Positions 19,349 through 28,401 of a stretch of 62,559 bases of DNA are shown here, piece by piece. Both the position numbers and the translations under genes were made by a program. This stretch comes from Candidatus Woesearchaeota archaeon (GTDB taxonomy: Archaea; Nanobdellota; Nanobdellia; Woesearchaeales; GW2011-AR4): positions 1 through 62,559 of the forward strand of contig NZDH01000017.1 in the NCBI GenBank assembly GCA_002688775.1. The letters are read 5' to 3'. Positions within the stretch are counted from its first letter, which is position 1, and every line of letters begins with the position of its first letter. A model generated the notes under the pieces. The model did not search any database. It had not been told where the DNA came from and saw only the letters and a program-made list of their open reading frames with translations.

Positions 19349-20122
19349 TTAAGTGCCCATCGAATTATAACCGGCGTCAACGTAAATCACTTGCCCTGTT
19401 ATCGCTGTTGACATATCGCTGCACAGGAATAAAGCGCAATCAGCAACTTCATCAGCTGTGATGTTTCTCTTTAAAGGTGCTTTTGCAACGTAATTCAACA
19501 GCATGTCAGCGAAACTTGCGATGCCGGAAGCAGCCAAAGTTGCAATCGGGCCTGCTGAAATCGCATTGACTCTTATTTGTCGTTCACCAAGATCACTTGC
19601 TATATACCTTACACTGGATTCAAGAGCTGCCTTTGCAACACCCATTATATTATAGCCAGGAGTTGCTCGGACGCTTCCAAGATAAGTCATCGCAATGATC
19701 GAACCGCCGTCGTTCATCATTGGAGATGTTCTTCTTGTCAATTCTGCCAAAGAATAAGAACTTACTTCATGAGCAACTTGGTAGCCTCTTCTGTTGACTT
19801 CAATATATTTGCCTTGCAAGTGCTCTCTTTTGGCAAAAGCAATGCTGTGTATTAAAAAATCAACCTTTCCAAATTCTTTTTGAACTTTTGCAAAGAACGA
19901 ATCAAGCAATTCGTCACTGACAACATCACATTTCTCATAGATAGGATCGTTTAAGTCTTTCATCAAAGGCATAAACAATGGCTCTACCCTTTCCTGATAT
20001 GCAGCTGCTATCCTGCATCCTGCATCATTAAGCCTTTTGGCAATATGCCATGCTATGCTCTTGTCATTAGCAATTCCGAAAACAATTGCCTTTTTCCCTT
20101 TCAAATCGATTGAAACACCCAT
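19349..20122 (-). CDS. fabI: Enoyl-[acyl-carrier-protein] reductase, FabI type
   Basis: A 257-residue short-chain dehydrogenase-like enzyme that reduces enoyl-ACP in bacterial type II fatty acid synthesis. Diagnostic features: the N-terminal nucleotide loop GIANDKSIAWHIAKRL, the active-site Tyr-x6-Lys in GYNIMGVAK, and the FabI-type C-terminus GPIATLAASGI..ITGQVIYVDAGYNSMG. The start ATG 20120-20122 (MGVSIDLKGKKA) has GGAGGT at 8-nt spacing; an upstream 35-codon extension is therefore not used. Complete FAS II is rare in archaea, so the gene was probably acquired; whether its substrate is ACP-bound here is unknown. Confidence 0.92.
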   Translation of the reverse strand: MGVSIDLKGKKAIVFGIANDKSIAWHIAKRLNDAGCRIAAAYQERVEPLFMPLMKDLNDPIYEKCDVVSDELLDSFFAKVQKEFGKVDFLIHSIAFAKREHLQGKYIEVNRRGYQVAHEVSSYSLAELTRRTSPMMNDGGSIIAMTYLGSVRATPGYNIMGVAKAALESSVRYIASDLGERQIRVNAISAGPIATLAASGIASFADMLLNYVAKAPLKRNITADEVADCALFLCSDMSTAITGQVIYVDAGYNSMGT

Positions 20123-20229
20123 ATTATTAGACCTCCACAATATTAATCTTCTTAGTGTACGTTTCAGAAATAATCGTGATTTATAAATCTTGCTAAGAAG
20201 CCTGAATTTGAATGGAAGTTTTTGCATTT

Positions 20230-20808
20230 TTACCCATACCCATAAAAATTGAACCTGTTAGACTCGCACATTATACCTATAATTGCATCTTCGTTTATAT
20301 CCCTAACAAACCTGTAACCCCTGACATCATGGACTGATAAAAAGCAGCTTTTGAATGGATGGCTATGTAAAGAAATTATTGCATCTTGTTCGCATGGTTC
20401 TGCCGAAACACTGGAGAATGTTTGTGAAAAAATCTTAGGAATTTCAATTTTTTCTACATGATAATTATTGTCTTGTTTATTGCCAATCAAACACGCTTTA
20501 AATTCATGTTCTTGATTATCTAAATATATGCCTAACAATTCATCATAAGTATTATTCTCAAAGATAATTTTTTGATTATTTTTTAAAATAATCACATTAT
20601 CATCAACTTCGTAGCTATTCAATTGTCCGGCTATTATTCTGAATATACTATATCTAGGTAAAACATAAGAAATAATAAGAAATACCATGACTAATGAAAT
20701 GATAACTATGGAGGATTTCTTTATTATTTTGGAAAATTTGCTTTCCGGAGGTATATCCTGGGAATCGGAAAAATCGTCAGGTATTATGTTATCGTCCGCT
20801 TTGTCCAT
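20230..20808 (-). CDS. Membrane-anchored JAMM (JAB1/MPN) metalloprotease-like protein
   Basis: A 192-residue protein with an acidic N-terminal 25 residues, one hydrophobic anchor (about 30-50, SSIVIISLVMVFLIISYVL) and a C-terminal MPN/JAB domain. The zinc motif HSHPFKSCFLSVHD (about residues 148-161) fits His-x-His, then seven residues, then Ser-x-x-Asp. A Glu before it (within DNQEHEFKACLIG) could be the catalytic acid. In archaea JAMM proteins remove small ubiquitin-like modifiers (SAMPs) or cut peptides. It lies just upstream of fabI on the same strand. The membrane anchor is unusual for this family. Confidence 0.75.
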   Translation of the reverse strand: MDKADDNIIPDDFSDSQDIPPESKFSKIIKKSSIVIISLVMVFLIISYVLPRYSIFRIIAGQLNSYEVDDNVIILKNNQKIIFENNTYDELLGIYLDNQEHEFKACLIGNKQDNNYHVEKIEIPKIFSQTFSSVSAEPCEQDAIISLHSHPFKSCFLSVHDVRGYRFVRDINEDAIIGIMCESNRFNFYGYG

Positions 20809-20859
20809 AGTATTGAATAGATTGATTGATATTTAAAAGTTTGTTATAGAGAACTAACC

Positions 20860-21153
20860 TTATTTCACAATATTTGTGCCAAATCCCAACAACATTTGAG
20901 ACAAATCCTTTCCCTTTTGACTCAACGTATAAAAAACCCTTCTTGGATTATCAACCATGATCTTTTCAACCAGACCCAGAGCTTCAAGCAATTTCAATTT
21001 TTTGGAAAGCGCCCTTGAAGTAACTCTCAAATGCTTCTTGATTTCAGAAAAATTTGTCCTTTCATAAAATAGAAGAAAAACAAGCAAAGGAACTACCCAT
21101 TTCTTGCCTAATTCTTCCATAATTTCAAACAGTACATTGTAACTTTCGAGCAT
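20860..21153 (-). CDS. HxlR-like winged-helix regulator
   Basis: A 97-residue protein with the HxlR/MarR pattern: GKKWVVPLLVFLLFYERTNFSEIKKHLRVTSRALSKKLKLLEALGLVEK (winged helix, about residues 16-65), then a wing VDNPRRVFYTLSQKGKDL. There is no Cys residue of the redox-sensing HxlR subtype. It is divergent from the glycosyltransferase-HAD gene at 21210, whose TATA lies about 20 nt from this start codon, so it may control that gene. Confidence 0.75.
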   Translation of the reverse strand: MLESYNVLFEIMEELGKKWVVPLLVFLLFYERTNFSEIKKHLRVTSRALSKKLKLLEALGLVEKIMVDNPRRVFYTLSQKGKDLSQMLLGFGTNIVK

Positions 21154-21209
21154 TTTCTATGAGTAAAAAGCGCAAATTTTATATAAAGTTTTCGATTAGC
21201 ATAGGAGAA

Positions 21210-23150
21210 ATGAAAATTTTTTTTGCGAGCCAATCTTTTTATCCGCATATTGGCGGTGTATCGACCTACCTGCTTAATCTAGCTAGAGGCCTGATCAAAA
21301 GAGGGCATGAAGTAATTGAAGTACATTTAAGGCCTCCAAACGAGCCAAGCGAAGAAACAGTCAAAGGCATAAAAGTTTTTAGAATTCCAAAAGAGCCATT
21401 AAACGAGGAATTGCTAAAGGGTTACAGCAATTTCAAGGAAAGAATTTACAAAGAATGTCATGGTGAAGGGGAACTATTCCAAAAAGAACCATTGATGACA
21501 TTTGGATATGATGATTATGATCAAATCAATTTGCTCATAGGTAAACAAATTGAGGAACTTCTTGAAGAAAATCCAACTGAAGTTGTTGATATTCATGATT
21601 TCCAGCTTCTTCTTATCCATAGAAATATACCAAGAGGGATTCCTATTTTACTGAGATGGCACATCCCGTTCATAGACTCTATTTCTAACCATTTAAAGGA
21701 ATTTCTGATCAAGAATATGAAGGAATTTGATATGGTTGTTTTTTCAAGCCAAGAATATGCAGAATCTGCGATAAAAGCTGGTCTGCCTGCTCATAAAACT
21801 GCAATTATTTACCCTCTTGCAAACACCGCCTTATTCAAGCCAAAAAGAGTCGGAAACAGGATAAGGGATAAGTATAATGTCCCAAGAGACTATAAACTCA
21901 TCATCTGCGTGCAAAGAATTGACCCAAAAAGCGGCCATATACAACTGATAAAAGCACTGCCAAAAATAATTGAAAAATATCCCAAAGTCAAGCTTATGTT
22001 TGTAGGCGGCAAATCATTGACAAGCAAAATCTCGCAGGAAAGGGCAAAATATGAAAATGAAGTGTATGATCTTATAAAAAACCTTAATCTGGAAAACAAT
22101 ATAATCTTTACAGGCAGCATCGATTATGAAAAAGTCCCCTTGTATTACAATTCTGCTGATATAGCTGCATTAACATCCAAAAATGAAGGTTTTGGACTTG
22201 CTGTGACAGAAGCAATGGCATGCGGAAAGCCAATTATTGGCACAAATGTGACGGGGATTGCGTTGCAGGTTGAAGACGGGGTAAATGGATATCTTGTAGG
22301 AGTGGGCGATCACGAAAAAACAGCAGAAAAAATCTTGCAGCTTTTAACAAATGACGAACTTAGATTAAAGATGGGCAAAGAAAGCTTAAGAATTGTAAAA
22401 TCTAAATTTGACATTTCAAAGGGAATTGACAAGCATTATCAACTCTATAGGAATCTTATCAAGGAAAAAAGCGACTGGCGGTTGGAAAGAATTAAGCTGG
22501 AAGATGTATCGGCAATAATAACGGATTTTGACCGAACAATAACGGATGAACCTGGAGTAGTTAATGAAATGATCTTGAAAGAGCTTGACTCATTAAACAA
22601 GCCCCTTATTTTAGTGACGGGAAGGTCAATAGACTATGTCAAAAATTTTTACAAGAAATACCCTATCTGGGACTGCATAATAGCAGAAAATGGCACTTAC
22701 ATTTATTTTCCCAACAACCAGCTTAGCTGGAAATTCACTTCAGACAAGTTAGAGGAAGCAAAACGAATTTTGACTAATAATAAGTTTCCAGCAAATATTG
22801 TAGATGGATTAATAAGCGTCTCAAAATTGCTGGAACCAAGATTAATGGAAGTCCTAGCTGACATAAAAGATCAGCTTGGATTTAAGACAAATGTTGATGA
22901 AGTCATGATAATTCCAGTTGGCATTGACAAGGGCGTAAGCGTGAAACTTGTATTGAATTACATGGGAATTAATCCAAAAAACACAATAATAATGGGAGAT
23001 GGAGAAAACGACATAGATTTATTCACCACCCCTGGCTATAAAATAGCTGTGGCAAATGCAGCTGATCGCCTGAAGATGCTTGCAGATGAAGTGACAAAAA
23101 AGCCATCCACAAAAGGTGTTATAGAAGTTATAGAAAAGTTAAGGATGTAA
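21210..23150 (+). CDS. GT4 glycosyltransferase fused to a HAD phosphatase
   Basis: A 646-residue two-domain enzyme. Residues about 1-430 form a GT-B glycosyltransferase: FYPHIGGVSTYLLNLARGL at the N-terminus, IICVQRIDPKSGH, and the donor-site NEGFGLAVTEAMACGKPIIGT. Residues about 435-646 form a HAD phosphatase of the Cof/sucrose-phosphatase type: motif 1 ITDFDRTITD, motif 2 ILVTGRS, Lys in GIDKGVSV and motif 4 MGDGENDIDLF. This suggests synthesis of a sugar phosphate and its dephosphorylation in one protein, as in sucrose- or trehalose-type compatible solute pathways (inference). ATG 21210 follows a TATATA (about 21180) and GGAG. Confidence 0.85.
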   Translation: MKIFFASQSFYPHIGGVSTYLLNLARGLIKRGHEVIEVHLRPPNEPSEETVKGIKVFRIPKEPLNEELLKGYSNFKERIYKECHGEGELFQKEPLMTFGYDDYDQINLLIGKQIEELLEENPTEVVDIHDFQLLLIHRNIPRGIPILLRWHIPFIDSISNHLKEFLIKNMKEFDMVVFSSQEYAESAIKAGLPAHKTAIIYPLANTALFKPKRVGNRIRDKYNVPRDYKLIICVQRIDPKSGHIQLIKALPKIIEKYPKVKLMFVGGKSLTSKISQERAKYENEVYDLIKNLNLENNIIFTGSIDYEKVPLYYNSADIAALTSKNEGFGLAVTEAMACGKPIIGTNVTGIALQVEDGVNGYLVGVGDHEKTAEKILQLLTNDELRLKMGKESLRIVKSKFDISKGIDKHYQLYRNLIKEKSDWRLERIKLEDVSAIITDFDRTITDEPGVVNEMILKELDSLNKPLILVTGRSIDYVKNFYKKYPIWDCIIAENGTYIYFPNNQLSWKFTSDKLEEAKRILTNNKFPANIVDGLISVSKLLEPRLMEVLADIKDQLGFKTNVDEVMIIPVGIDKGVSVKLVLNYMGINPKNTIIMGDGENDIDLFTTPGYKIAVANAADRLKMLADEVTKKPSTKGVIEVIEKLRM

Positions 23151-23193
23151 TCATAAGCTTTTTATAGGACTTATTTGATACTACAAGAATAAA

Positions 23194-24267
23194 ATGGGAG
23201 TAATAACAGATTACATTAATAAATATCTAAGTGCAGGTATTTTGGGCAGTATTGGGGCAGAATACCTGACATTCCTTGGAGTTTTTATAGCATCATTGAT
23301 TGTTTTGAAGATATTTAAGATTTATATCATTTCTTACCTAAAAAAGCTTGCCAGAAAAAGCAAGACAAAGCTTGACGATATTACCATTAGCTTTATTGAC
23401 AAAATTAAGTGGAAATCTTATGTTGTTATTGCCTTCATTATATCATCAAAGACACTTACTTTGCATGCGTTAGTTGACAAAGTGTTGAATTATGTTCTTT
23501 TAATCACTGTGGTATACTTAGGTGTTAAATTCTTAGGTGAAATCATAAATCATTATACTGAAAAGCAAATCCAAAGGGCATTAAAAGGTAACGAAGATGA
23601 AGACACGACATTAATTTCAGTTTTAGGCAGAATGGCCTACGCTATAGTCTGGATTTTGGCTTTTCTGTTATTATTATCTAACTTTGGCATCAATATAACT
23701 TCTTTAATTGCCGGTCTTGGAATCGGAGGCATAGCCATTGCTTTTGCTCTGCAAAGCATCCTGCAGGACCTGTTCAGTTCATTTACCATATACTTTGACA
23801 AGCCGTTCAAAAAAGGTGATTTCATAATAATAGGCTCTGACATGGGTGTAATCAAACATATTGGCATAAAAAGCACCAGAGTACAGACATTACAGGGGCA
23901 AGAGCTAGTAGTTTCTAACAGGGAATTGACCAGTACCAGGATCAATAACTACAAAAAGATGCAGAAACGAAGGATTTTGTTCAATTTTGGCGTTGAATAT
24001 GGCACAAGTACAAAGAAATTAAAGGCTATCAACACAATTGTAAGGGATGTGTTCAAGAACATTAAATTGGCAACTTTAGACAGAGTGCATTTTAAGGATT
24101 TTGGGGACTTTAGCCTTAATTATGAAGTTGTATATTATTTAAATACAAACGATTATAATAAATACATGGACACTCAAGAGCAGATAAATCTTGGAATCAA
24201 AGACAGATTTGAAAAGCAGGGCATAGAAATGGCATTCCCAACACAAACGATTCATGTCAAGAAATAG
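23194..24267 (+). CDS. MscS family mechanosensitive channel
   Basis: A 357-residue membrane protein with N-terminal hydrophobic segments at about 22-45, 75-92, 98-115 and 150-170, and the conserved pore helix plus MscS core (SLIAGLGIGGIAIAFALQSILQDLFSSFTIYFDKPFKKGDFI). The beta domain has GVIKHIGIKSTRVQTLQGQELVVSNRELTSTRINNY. The C-terminal alpha/beta domain ends with GIEMAFPTQTIHVK. It releases solutes on hypo-osmotic shock. It lies after the glycosyltransferase-HAD gene; an osmotic link with that gene and treT nearby is plausible. Confidence 0.94.
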   Translation: MGVITDYINKYLSAGILGSIGAEYLTFLGVFIASLIVLKIFKIYIISYLKKLARKSKTKLDDITISFIDKIKWKSYVVIAFIISSKTLTLHALVDKVLNYVLLITVVYLGVKFLGEIINHYTEKQIQRALKGNEDEDTTLISVLGRMAYAIVWILAFLLLLSNFGINITSLIAGLGIGGIAIAFALQSILQDLFSSFTIYFDKPFKKGDFIIIGSDMGVIKHIGIKSTRVQTLQGQELVVSNRELTSTRINNYKKMQKRRILFNFGVEYGTSTKKLKAINTIVRDVFKNIKLATLDRVHFKDFGDFSLNYEVVYYLNTNDYNKYMDTQEQINLGIKDRFEKQGIEMAFPTQTIHVKK

Positions 24268-24338
24268 ATTTGCAGTTTTCTTTCAGTAAATGTTTTTTTT
24301 GCAATAAATTTTTATATAAGCTATATTCTTACAAAATT

Positions 24339-25208
24339 ATGCCAAGAATATTCTTTGATAAGGAAAAAATCCTTAAAGCCAGCGATATATCGCATAAAAA
24401 GGAAATCAGGAAAAATTTCCCGAAAATATTCTTTGATCCTGAGCATTTTGAAGCTTACGAAAAAATATTCTCTGATGTGGACATAATAGACGTGCACACC
24501 CATATAGGCCATGACAAAGACGGACATACCTTGGATGAGCAAAATTTCGTCAAAAAAATGAGGCAGGCTAAGATAAACCGTGCCATTGTGTTCCCTCTGA
24601 ACGAGCCGCTACGCCATAACTTCACAAAATCGAATGAGCGTGTCTTTAGATTTCATAAACAGTATCCTGACAGGATAATCCCTTTTTTCAGGCTAAAACC
24701 AAAATCAAAATGGGAAAAAGAATACGGGAGGAGGATAGCGCAGGGCTTTAAGGGCATTAAATTGCATCCAAGAAGCCAAAAGTTTGGAATTGCTTCACAT
24801 CCAGCTATGAGAGTTTATGAAAGGGCACAAGATGATGGCTTGCCAATACTTATCCATACCGGCTTTGGAATCGAAAACGTGGCAACTGATATCAAAAAAG
24901 TTGTTAAAACATTTCCAAAATTAAAATTGATATTAGGACATAGCGCTTTTGTAGATCTTGAAAATACAGCAAAATCTGTAGGGAAACGTGAGAATGTCTT
25001 ATTTGATACTTCAACAGTCGGAATCTTTGATTTATTGAAGCTAATAACAACCGTGGATTACAGAAAAATTGTTTTTGGCTCAGATGTTCCTTATTACGAT
25101 TTTGACGTTGCACTAGAGATGCTGGTTGATACTGCAATAATATGCAACAAAAATCCAAACCATATCAGAGCAATACTAGGCGGAAATTTATCAAAGTGGT
25201 TTAAATGA
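24339..25208 (+). CDS. Amidohydrolase family metal-dependent hydrolase
   Basis: A 289-residue TIM-barrel hydrolase (amidohydrolase 2 family). Metal ligand candidates: DVHTHIG near residue 53, LPILIHTGFG near 173, LILGHSAF near 199 and VFGSDVPYYD near 247, with GIKLHPRSQ near 147. Members include decarboxylases and hydrolases, and the substrate cannot be told. The start ATG 24339 is supported by a TATA (TTTTTATATAAG) at about 24307-24318; the longer open frame includes this promoter. It overlaps the next gene by 4 nt (ATGA). Confidence 0.85.
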   Translation: MPRIFFDKEKILKASDISHKKEIRKNFPKIFFDPEHFEAYEKIFSDVDIIDVHTHIGHDKDGHTLDEQNFVKKMRQAKINRAIVFPLNEPLRHNFTKSNERVFRFHKQYPDRIIPFFRLKPKSKWEKEYGRRIAQGFKGIKLHPRSQKFGIASHPAMRVYERAQDDGLPILIHTGFGIENVATDIKKVVKTFPKLKLILGHSAFVDLENTAKSVGKRENVLFDTSTVGIFDLLKLITTVDYRKIVFGSDVPYYDFDVALEMLVDTAIICNKNPNHIRAILGGNLSKWFK

Positions 25209-25663
25209 AAATAACCAAACATCTGGATGCTATAGGACTTTCGCATATTAAAAAAATTAGAATGCCTGAAGGCCTGGATACATTAGGATTCGCCAACTTC
25301 ACAAAATTGTTGGATTATATCATGCCTGAAAAGGAAAGAAGGCAAAGCGAGATCATCATCAGCTATATCAGAATTTACACACATTTAAACACTTCATTCA
25401 ACTTATTGAACAAACAAACCTGCAGAAGAGCGATTGAATATCTTTCAATGACCAAAAAAATCATAAAAAACACAAGTTTCAGAGAAGAAAAACCTTACTT
25501 TAGAAGACTTTTGAGGATTCTAAATTTTGTCATAAGAAATAAAAAATCAATCATCTCAGACATAAAAAAGGACGAAACATCCGACCCTTACCACGTCAAA
25601 ACATCAGTTTTACTGGCGCAGAATATATGCATCCTAAGAATTTTGAAGATAAATAAGCACTAA
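25205..25663 (+). CDS. Hypothetical helical protein
   Basis: A 152-residue basic, helical protein, not recognised (MKITKHLDAIGLSHIKKIRMPEGLDTLGFANF...). It overlaps the stop of the amidohydrolase gene by ATGA, so its translation is probably coupled and the two products may work together. There is no membrane segment and no metal-binding motif. The stop lies 4 nt from the convergent treT stop. Confidence 0.6.
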   Translation: MKITKHLDAIGLSHIKKIRMPEGLDTLGFANFTKLLDYIMPEKERRQSEIIISYIRIYTHLNTSFNLLNKQTCRRAIEYLSMTKKIIKNTSFREEKPYFRRLLRILNFVIRNKKSIISDIKKDETSDPYHVKTSVLLAQNICILRILKINKH

Positions 25664-25667
25664 TTCC

Positions 25668-26927
25668 CTACCTTATCAGCATTCTCTTCAATTCTCTTGC
25701 AGCTTTGATGACATCATCTGCAACGGATGTTGTATAAGTATCTATAATATGTAAATTATCATAAAGTTGTCTTGTGATTAAAAAATTCTTCCTGATATGT
25801 TCTCTTGCGTTAATACCCATCCTTTCTCTCAGCTTGTCATTTTTAATCAGCTTGACGCACCAATCAGATGCTTCTGTTGAATTATCAATCAACGCGCCTG
25901 TTTTTTTTGGAATTACCTGAAGCGGAATTCCCCCTGCTTTTGTTGCAACAACAGGGGTTCCTTTCCATAAGGCCTCTGTAACAACCAACCCAAAACCTTC
26001 TCTTTTTGAATTTTGAATTACAACATGAGATTCGCTTTGCAGGGCATTAACAAGCAGGTCATCCTTGTTTGTTATTATATGGACATCTTTCATTTTTTCG
26101 GCTTGTTTAACGACTTTGCTGTAGATTTTAGGGCCTTCTGGATCATCAGAAGCCATATCCCCCATTAGAACCAGTTGTGCATCAATTTTTGCTCTGACTT
26201 TCTTGAATATTTGGATAACACCTAATGGGTTCTTCCATTTGTCGAATCTGGAAACTTGAGTAATTATCGGTTTATTTAATGATATTCCTTCTTTTGAAAT
26301 TAATTTCTTGGCAAAACTATTAGAAATCTTTTTGTTTTTCATAGACAATGGGTCAATCGACGGCGGAACAATGATTTGCGGAATATGGAGGTCCCTTTTA
26401 AGATATTTTTTCATTGAAAAAACAGCACCATCATATTGCTTGGCAAAATCTTTTAAAAAAGACCATACTTTCTTGTTTGCATGATTGATTTCCAAATGAC
26501 CTCTCCAAATCCAAGGCTGCTTTTTTCTAACATTAAATTTTATCAAACCAAGAGGCTGGGGATCATGGATAAAAACCAAATCATGCTCGCGAAAATGATG
26601 CATTAAGGAATTTCTTTCAAGCTCATCAAGATAAATCCTTTTATCTTTTTCTGTAAAGCTGACTTTCTCGCCCTGCAAACCATTATGGAATTTTTTGGTA
26701 ACATCAAAAAATGAGTGGGTTCCTTTCAAAAGCCGCCAATCAGTTTTTATACCGAGCCTGTTCATCAAGACTACCATGCTGTTTAAAATCTCAGCAACTC
26801 CGCCTCCGGAATAAGTAGAATTAACATTGACAACGTGCTTGTCTTCTAGCTTTACAGCTAAATCCTTGATCTTTTCTATCACCTCTTTTCCAACAAACTG
26901 CTCGTAATCCTCTATCTTAGGAAGCAT
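25668..26927 (-). CDS. treT: Trehalose glycosyltransferring synthase-like GT4 enzyme
   Basis: A 419-residue GT-B enzyme very like archaeal and bacterial TreT, which makes trehalose from a nucleotide-sugar and glucose (and can run in reverse). Features: VVNVNSTYSGGGVAEILNS at about residues 31-50, IWRGHLEI, VPPSIDPLS, QVSRFDKWKNPLGV and the donor-binding NSKREGFGLVVTEALWKGTPVV at about 318-340. Length fits. The start ATG 26925-26927 is about 50 nt from a 20-bp palindrome (26977-26996) shared with the divergent GCS2-like gene. Trehalose would serve as a compatible solute; glucokinase is at 42149. Confidence 0.88.
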   Translation of the reverse strand: MLPKIEDYEQFVGKEVIEKIKDLAVKLEDKHVVNVNSTYSGGGVAEILNSMVVLMNRLGIKTDWRLLKGTHSFFDVTKKFHNGLQGEKVSFTEKDKRIYLDELERNSLMHHFREHDLVFIHDPQPLGLIKFNVRKKQPWIWRGHLEINHANKKVWSFLKDFAKQYDGAVFSMKKYLKRDLHIPQIIVPPSIDPLSMKNKKISNSFAKKLISKEGISLNKPIITQVSRFDKWKNPLGVIQIFKKVRAKIDAQLVLMGDMASDDPEGPKIYSKVVKQAEKMKDVHIITNKDDLLVNALQSESHVVIQNSKREGFGLVVTEALWKGTPVVATKAGGIPLQVIPKKTGALIDNSTEASDWCVKLIKNDKLRERMGINAREHIRKNFLITRQLYDNLHIIDTYTTSVADDVIKAARELKRMLIR

Positions 26928-26976
26928 AAGCGAAAAATATAAGAAAGGATATATATACTTTTTTATATTGGATTGG

Positions 26977-26996
26977 TAGTATACAGCTGTATACTA
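26977..26996. promoter_or_regulatory. Perfect 20-bp palindrome between treT and the GCS2-like gene
   Basis: TAGTATACAG and its exact reverse complement lie back to back, with no spacer. To the right is the TATA (AATTATATAAA) for the gene at 27032 and to the left the TATA (AAGTATATATAT) for treT. The site fits a dimeric regulator acting on both promoters. Its regulator is unknown; the palindrome at 9842-9863 has a different sequence. Confidence 0.7.
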
Positions 26997-27031
26997 ATAA
27001 TTATATAAAATTATTGCAGTACTTAATACCT

Positions 27032-28363
27032 ATGCCGCAGCAAAAAAGAACACTAAAGAGATCTATGACTGGGTTTGAGGTAGAGTTATTTACAATCAAT
27101 AGAAAAGGAATGATGGTCGATATGGCTGACAAGCTATTGAAAAAAGCAAGAAGTGATAAAAATTTGGCTGTCAAAGAAGAAATTGGGCTTAATCAGATAG
27201 AGATAGCATGTCTACCCAATGAAAAAATTCCTAACGCCATGGACAATCTTTTGAAAGAGGTTGAATATCTGGTCTCTATTGCTGAAAAAGAAGACACGCT
27301 TCTGTGCCCTTTGGGAAATTATCCAGGCAAGATCAATCCCGATATGCGAAGTACTCCGAAGTATGATATTAAAAGAGATATTATAGGAAAAGAGAGGTAC
27401 AAAATAGAGGCAAGAGCCATCGGTTTTCATAGCCATTACACATTGCCAAGGGGAATATTTGATTTTGAGCTTAGGGTTCTAAAGCTGCTTGTTAAATCCA
27501 AGATTAAAGACAGTTTTGTAAACAGCTATAATTTTCTGATTGCTGCTGATCCTGCTTTGACCTGTTTCATGCAATCTTCTCCTTTTTATCAGGGAAAACA
27601 TATCGGAAAGGATTCCAGGATGATAATGTACAGGGGAGGGCCACACTTAAACAACAAAAGCGGGCTTTATGCAAATTTTGAGGAATTTGGCGGATTGCCG
27701 CCATACAAGGCAACAGCCCTTGACATAATGGACATCATAACAACGAGATTTGAAAAATGGAAATCTTACATAAAGGCTTTGGGCCTTAATATCAAAGTAC
27801 TGTCCACTTATGGGTCTATCTTGTATACAACTTGGGCTCCAATAAGAGTGACTCCGCATGGAACGCTAGAACAAAGAGGCATGGACATGAACCACCCAAT
27901 ATACATAGCTGGGATTGGTACAATCATAAAGCATTTATTAAAAAAAATGCAGGAGGAATTTTATACTGTTGTCCCATCGGAAATTGGCATAAAGGAGCCG
28001 TTCAAAGTTGAAGGTGACACTATTTACATCCCGCCTTACCCTTATGTAAGAAACGAATTGCAAAAACTTTCTGCCTACAAAGGGTTGGATAGTCCTATAA
28101 TACTTGACTATTGCAAACGATTTTTAAAGCTTGCGAGCTCCACCATGCCAAAGGATCGCTTAAAATTGATTGAACCGTTTAAAGAAATGATAAATAAGAA
28201 AAAAACTGTTTCTGATGAGATCCTGGACTTTGCCAAAAAAAGGGGATTTAGGAAAAATAGTGAATTGTCAAACAAGCTTGCTGCAGAGATTGCATTAAAC
28301 CACTCAGAAAGGCTTTTTAGGGAGATTATATTCACAAGAAATCTTATTAAGGATATGAACTGA
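27032..28363 (+). CDS. GCS2-like carboxylate-amine ligase
   Basis: A 443-residue enzyme of the glutamate-cysteine ligase 2 superfamily, which forms gamma-glutamyl or related amide bonds with ATP. Features: TGFEVELFTIN near residue 13, EIGLNQIEIACLP near 50, ARAIGFHSHYTLPRG near 135 and a C-terminal helical domain. The acceptor may not be cysteine, since many archaeal members are uncharacterised. I start at ATG 27032, about 28 nt after the TATA; an in-frame TTG at 27014 is too close to it. It shares the palindrome with treT, suggesting co-regulation, perhaps under osmotic or redox stress. Confidence 0.8.
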   Translation: MPQQKRTLKRSMTGFEVELFTINRKGMMVDMADKLLKKARSDKNLAVKEEIGLNQIEIACLPNEKIPNAMDNLLKEVEYLVSIAEKEDTLLCPLGNYPGKINPDMRSTPKYDIKRDIIGKERYKIEARAIGFHSHYTLPRGIFDFELRVLKLLVKSKIKDSFVNSYNFLIAADPALTCFMQSSPFYQGKHIGKDSRMIMYRGGPHLNNKSGLYANFEEFGGLPPYKATALDIMDIITTRFEKWKSYIKALGLNIKVLSTYGSILYTTWAPIRVTPHGTLEQRGMDMNHPIYIAGIGTIIKHLLKKMQEEFYTVVPSEIGIKEPFKVEGDTIYIPPYPYVRNELQKLSAYKGLDSPIILDYCKRFLKLASSTMPKDRLKLIEPFKEMINKKKTVSDEILDFAKKRGFRKNSELSNKLAAEIALNHSERLFREIIFTRNLIKDMN

Positions 28364-28401
28364 TAAAAAGATTTAAATACAATTTATATAATTAACATGT
28401 T

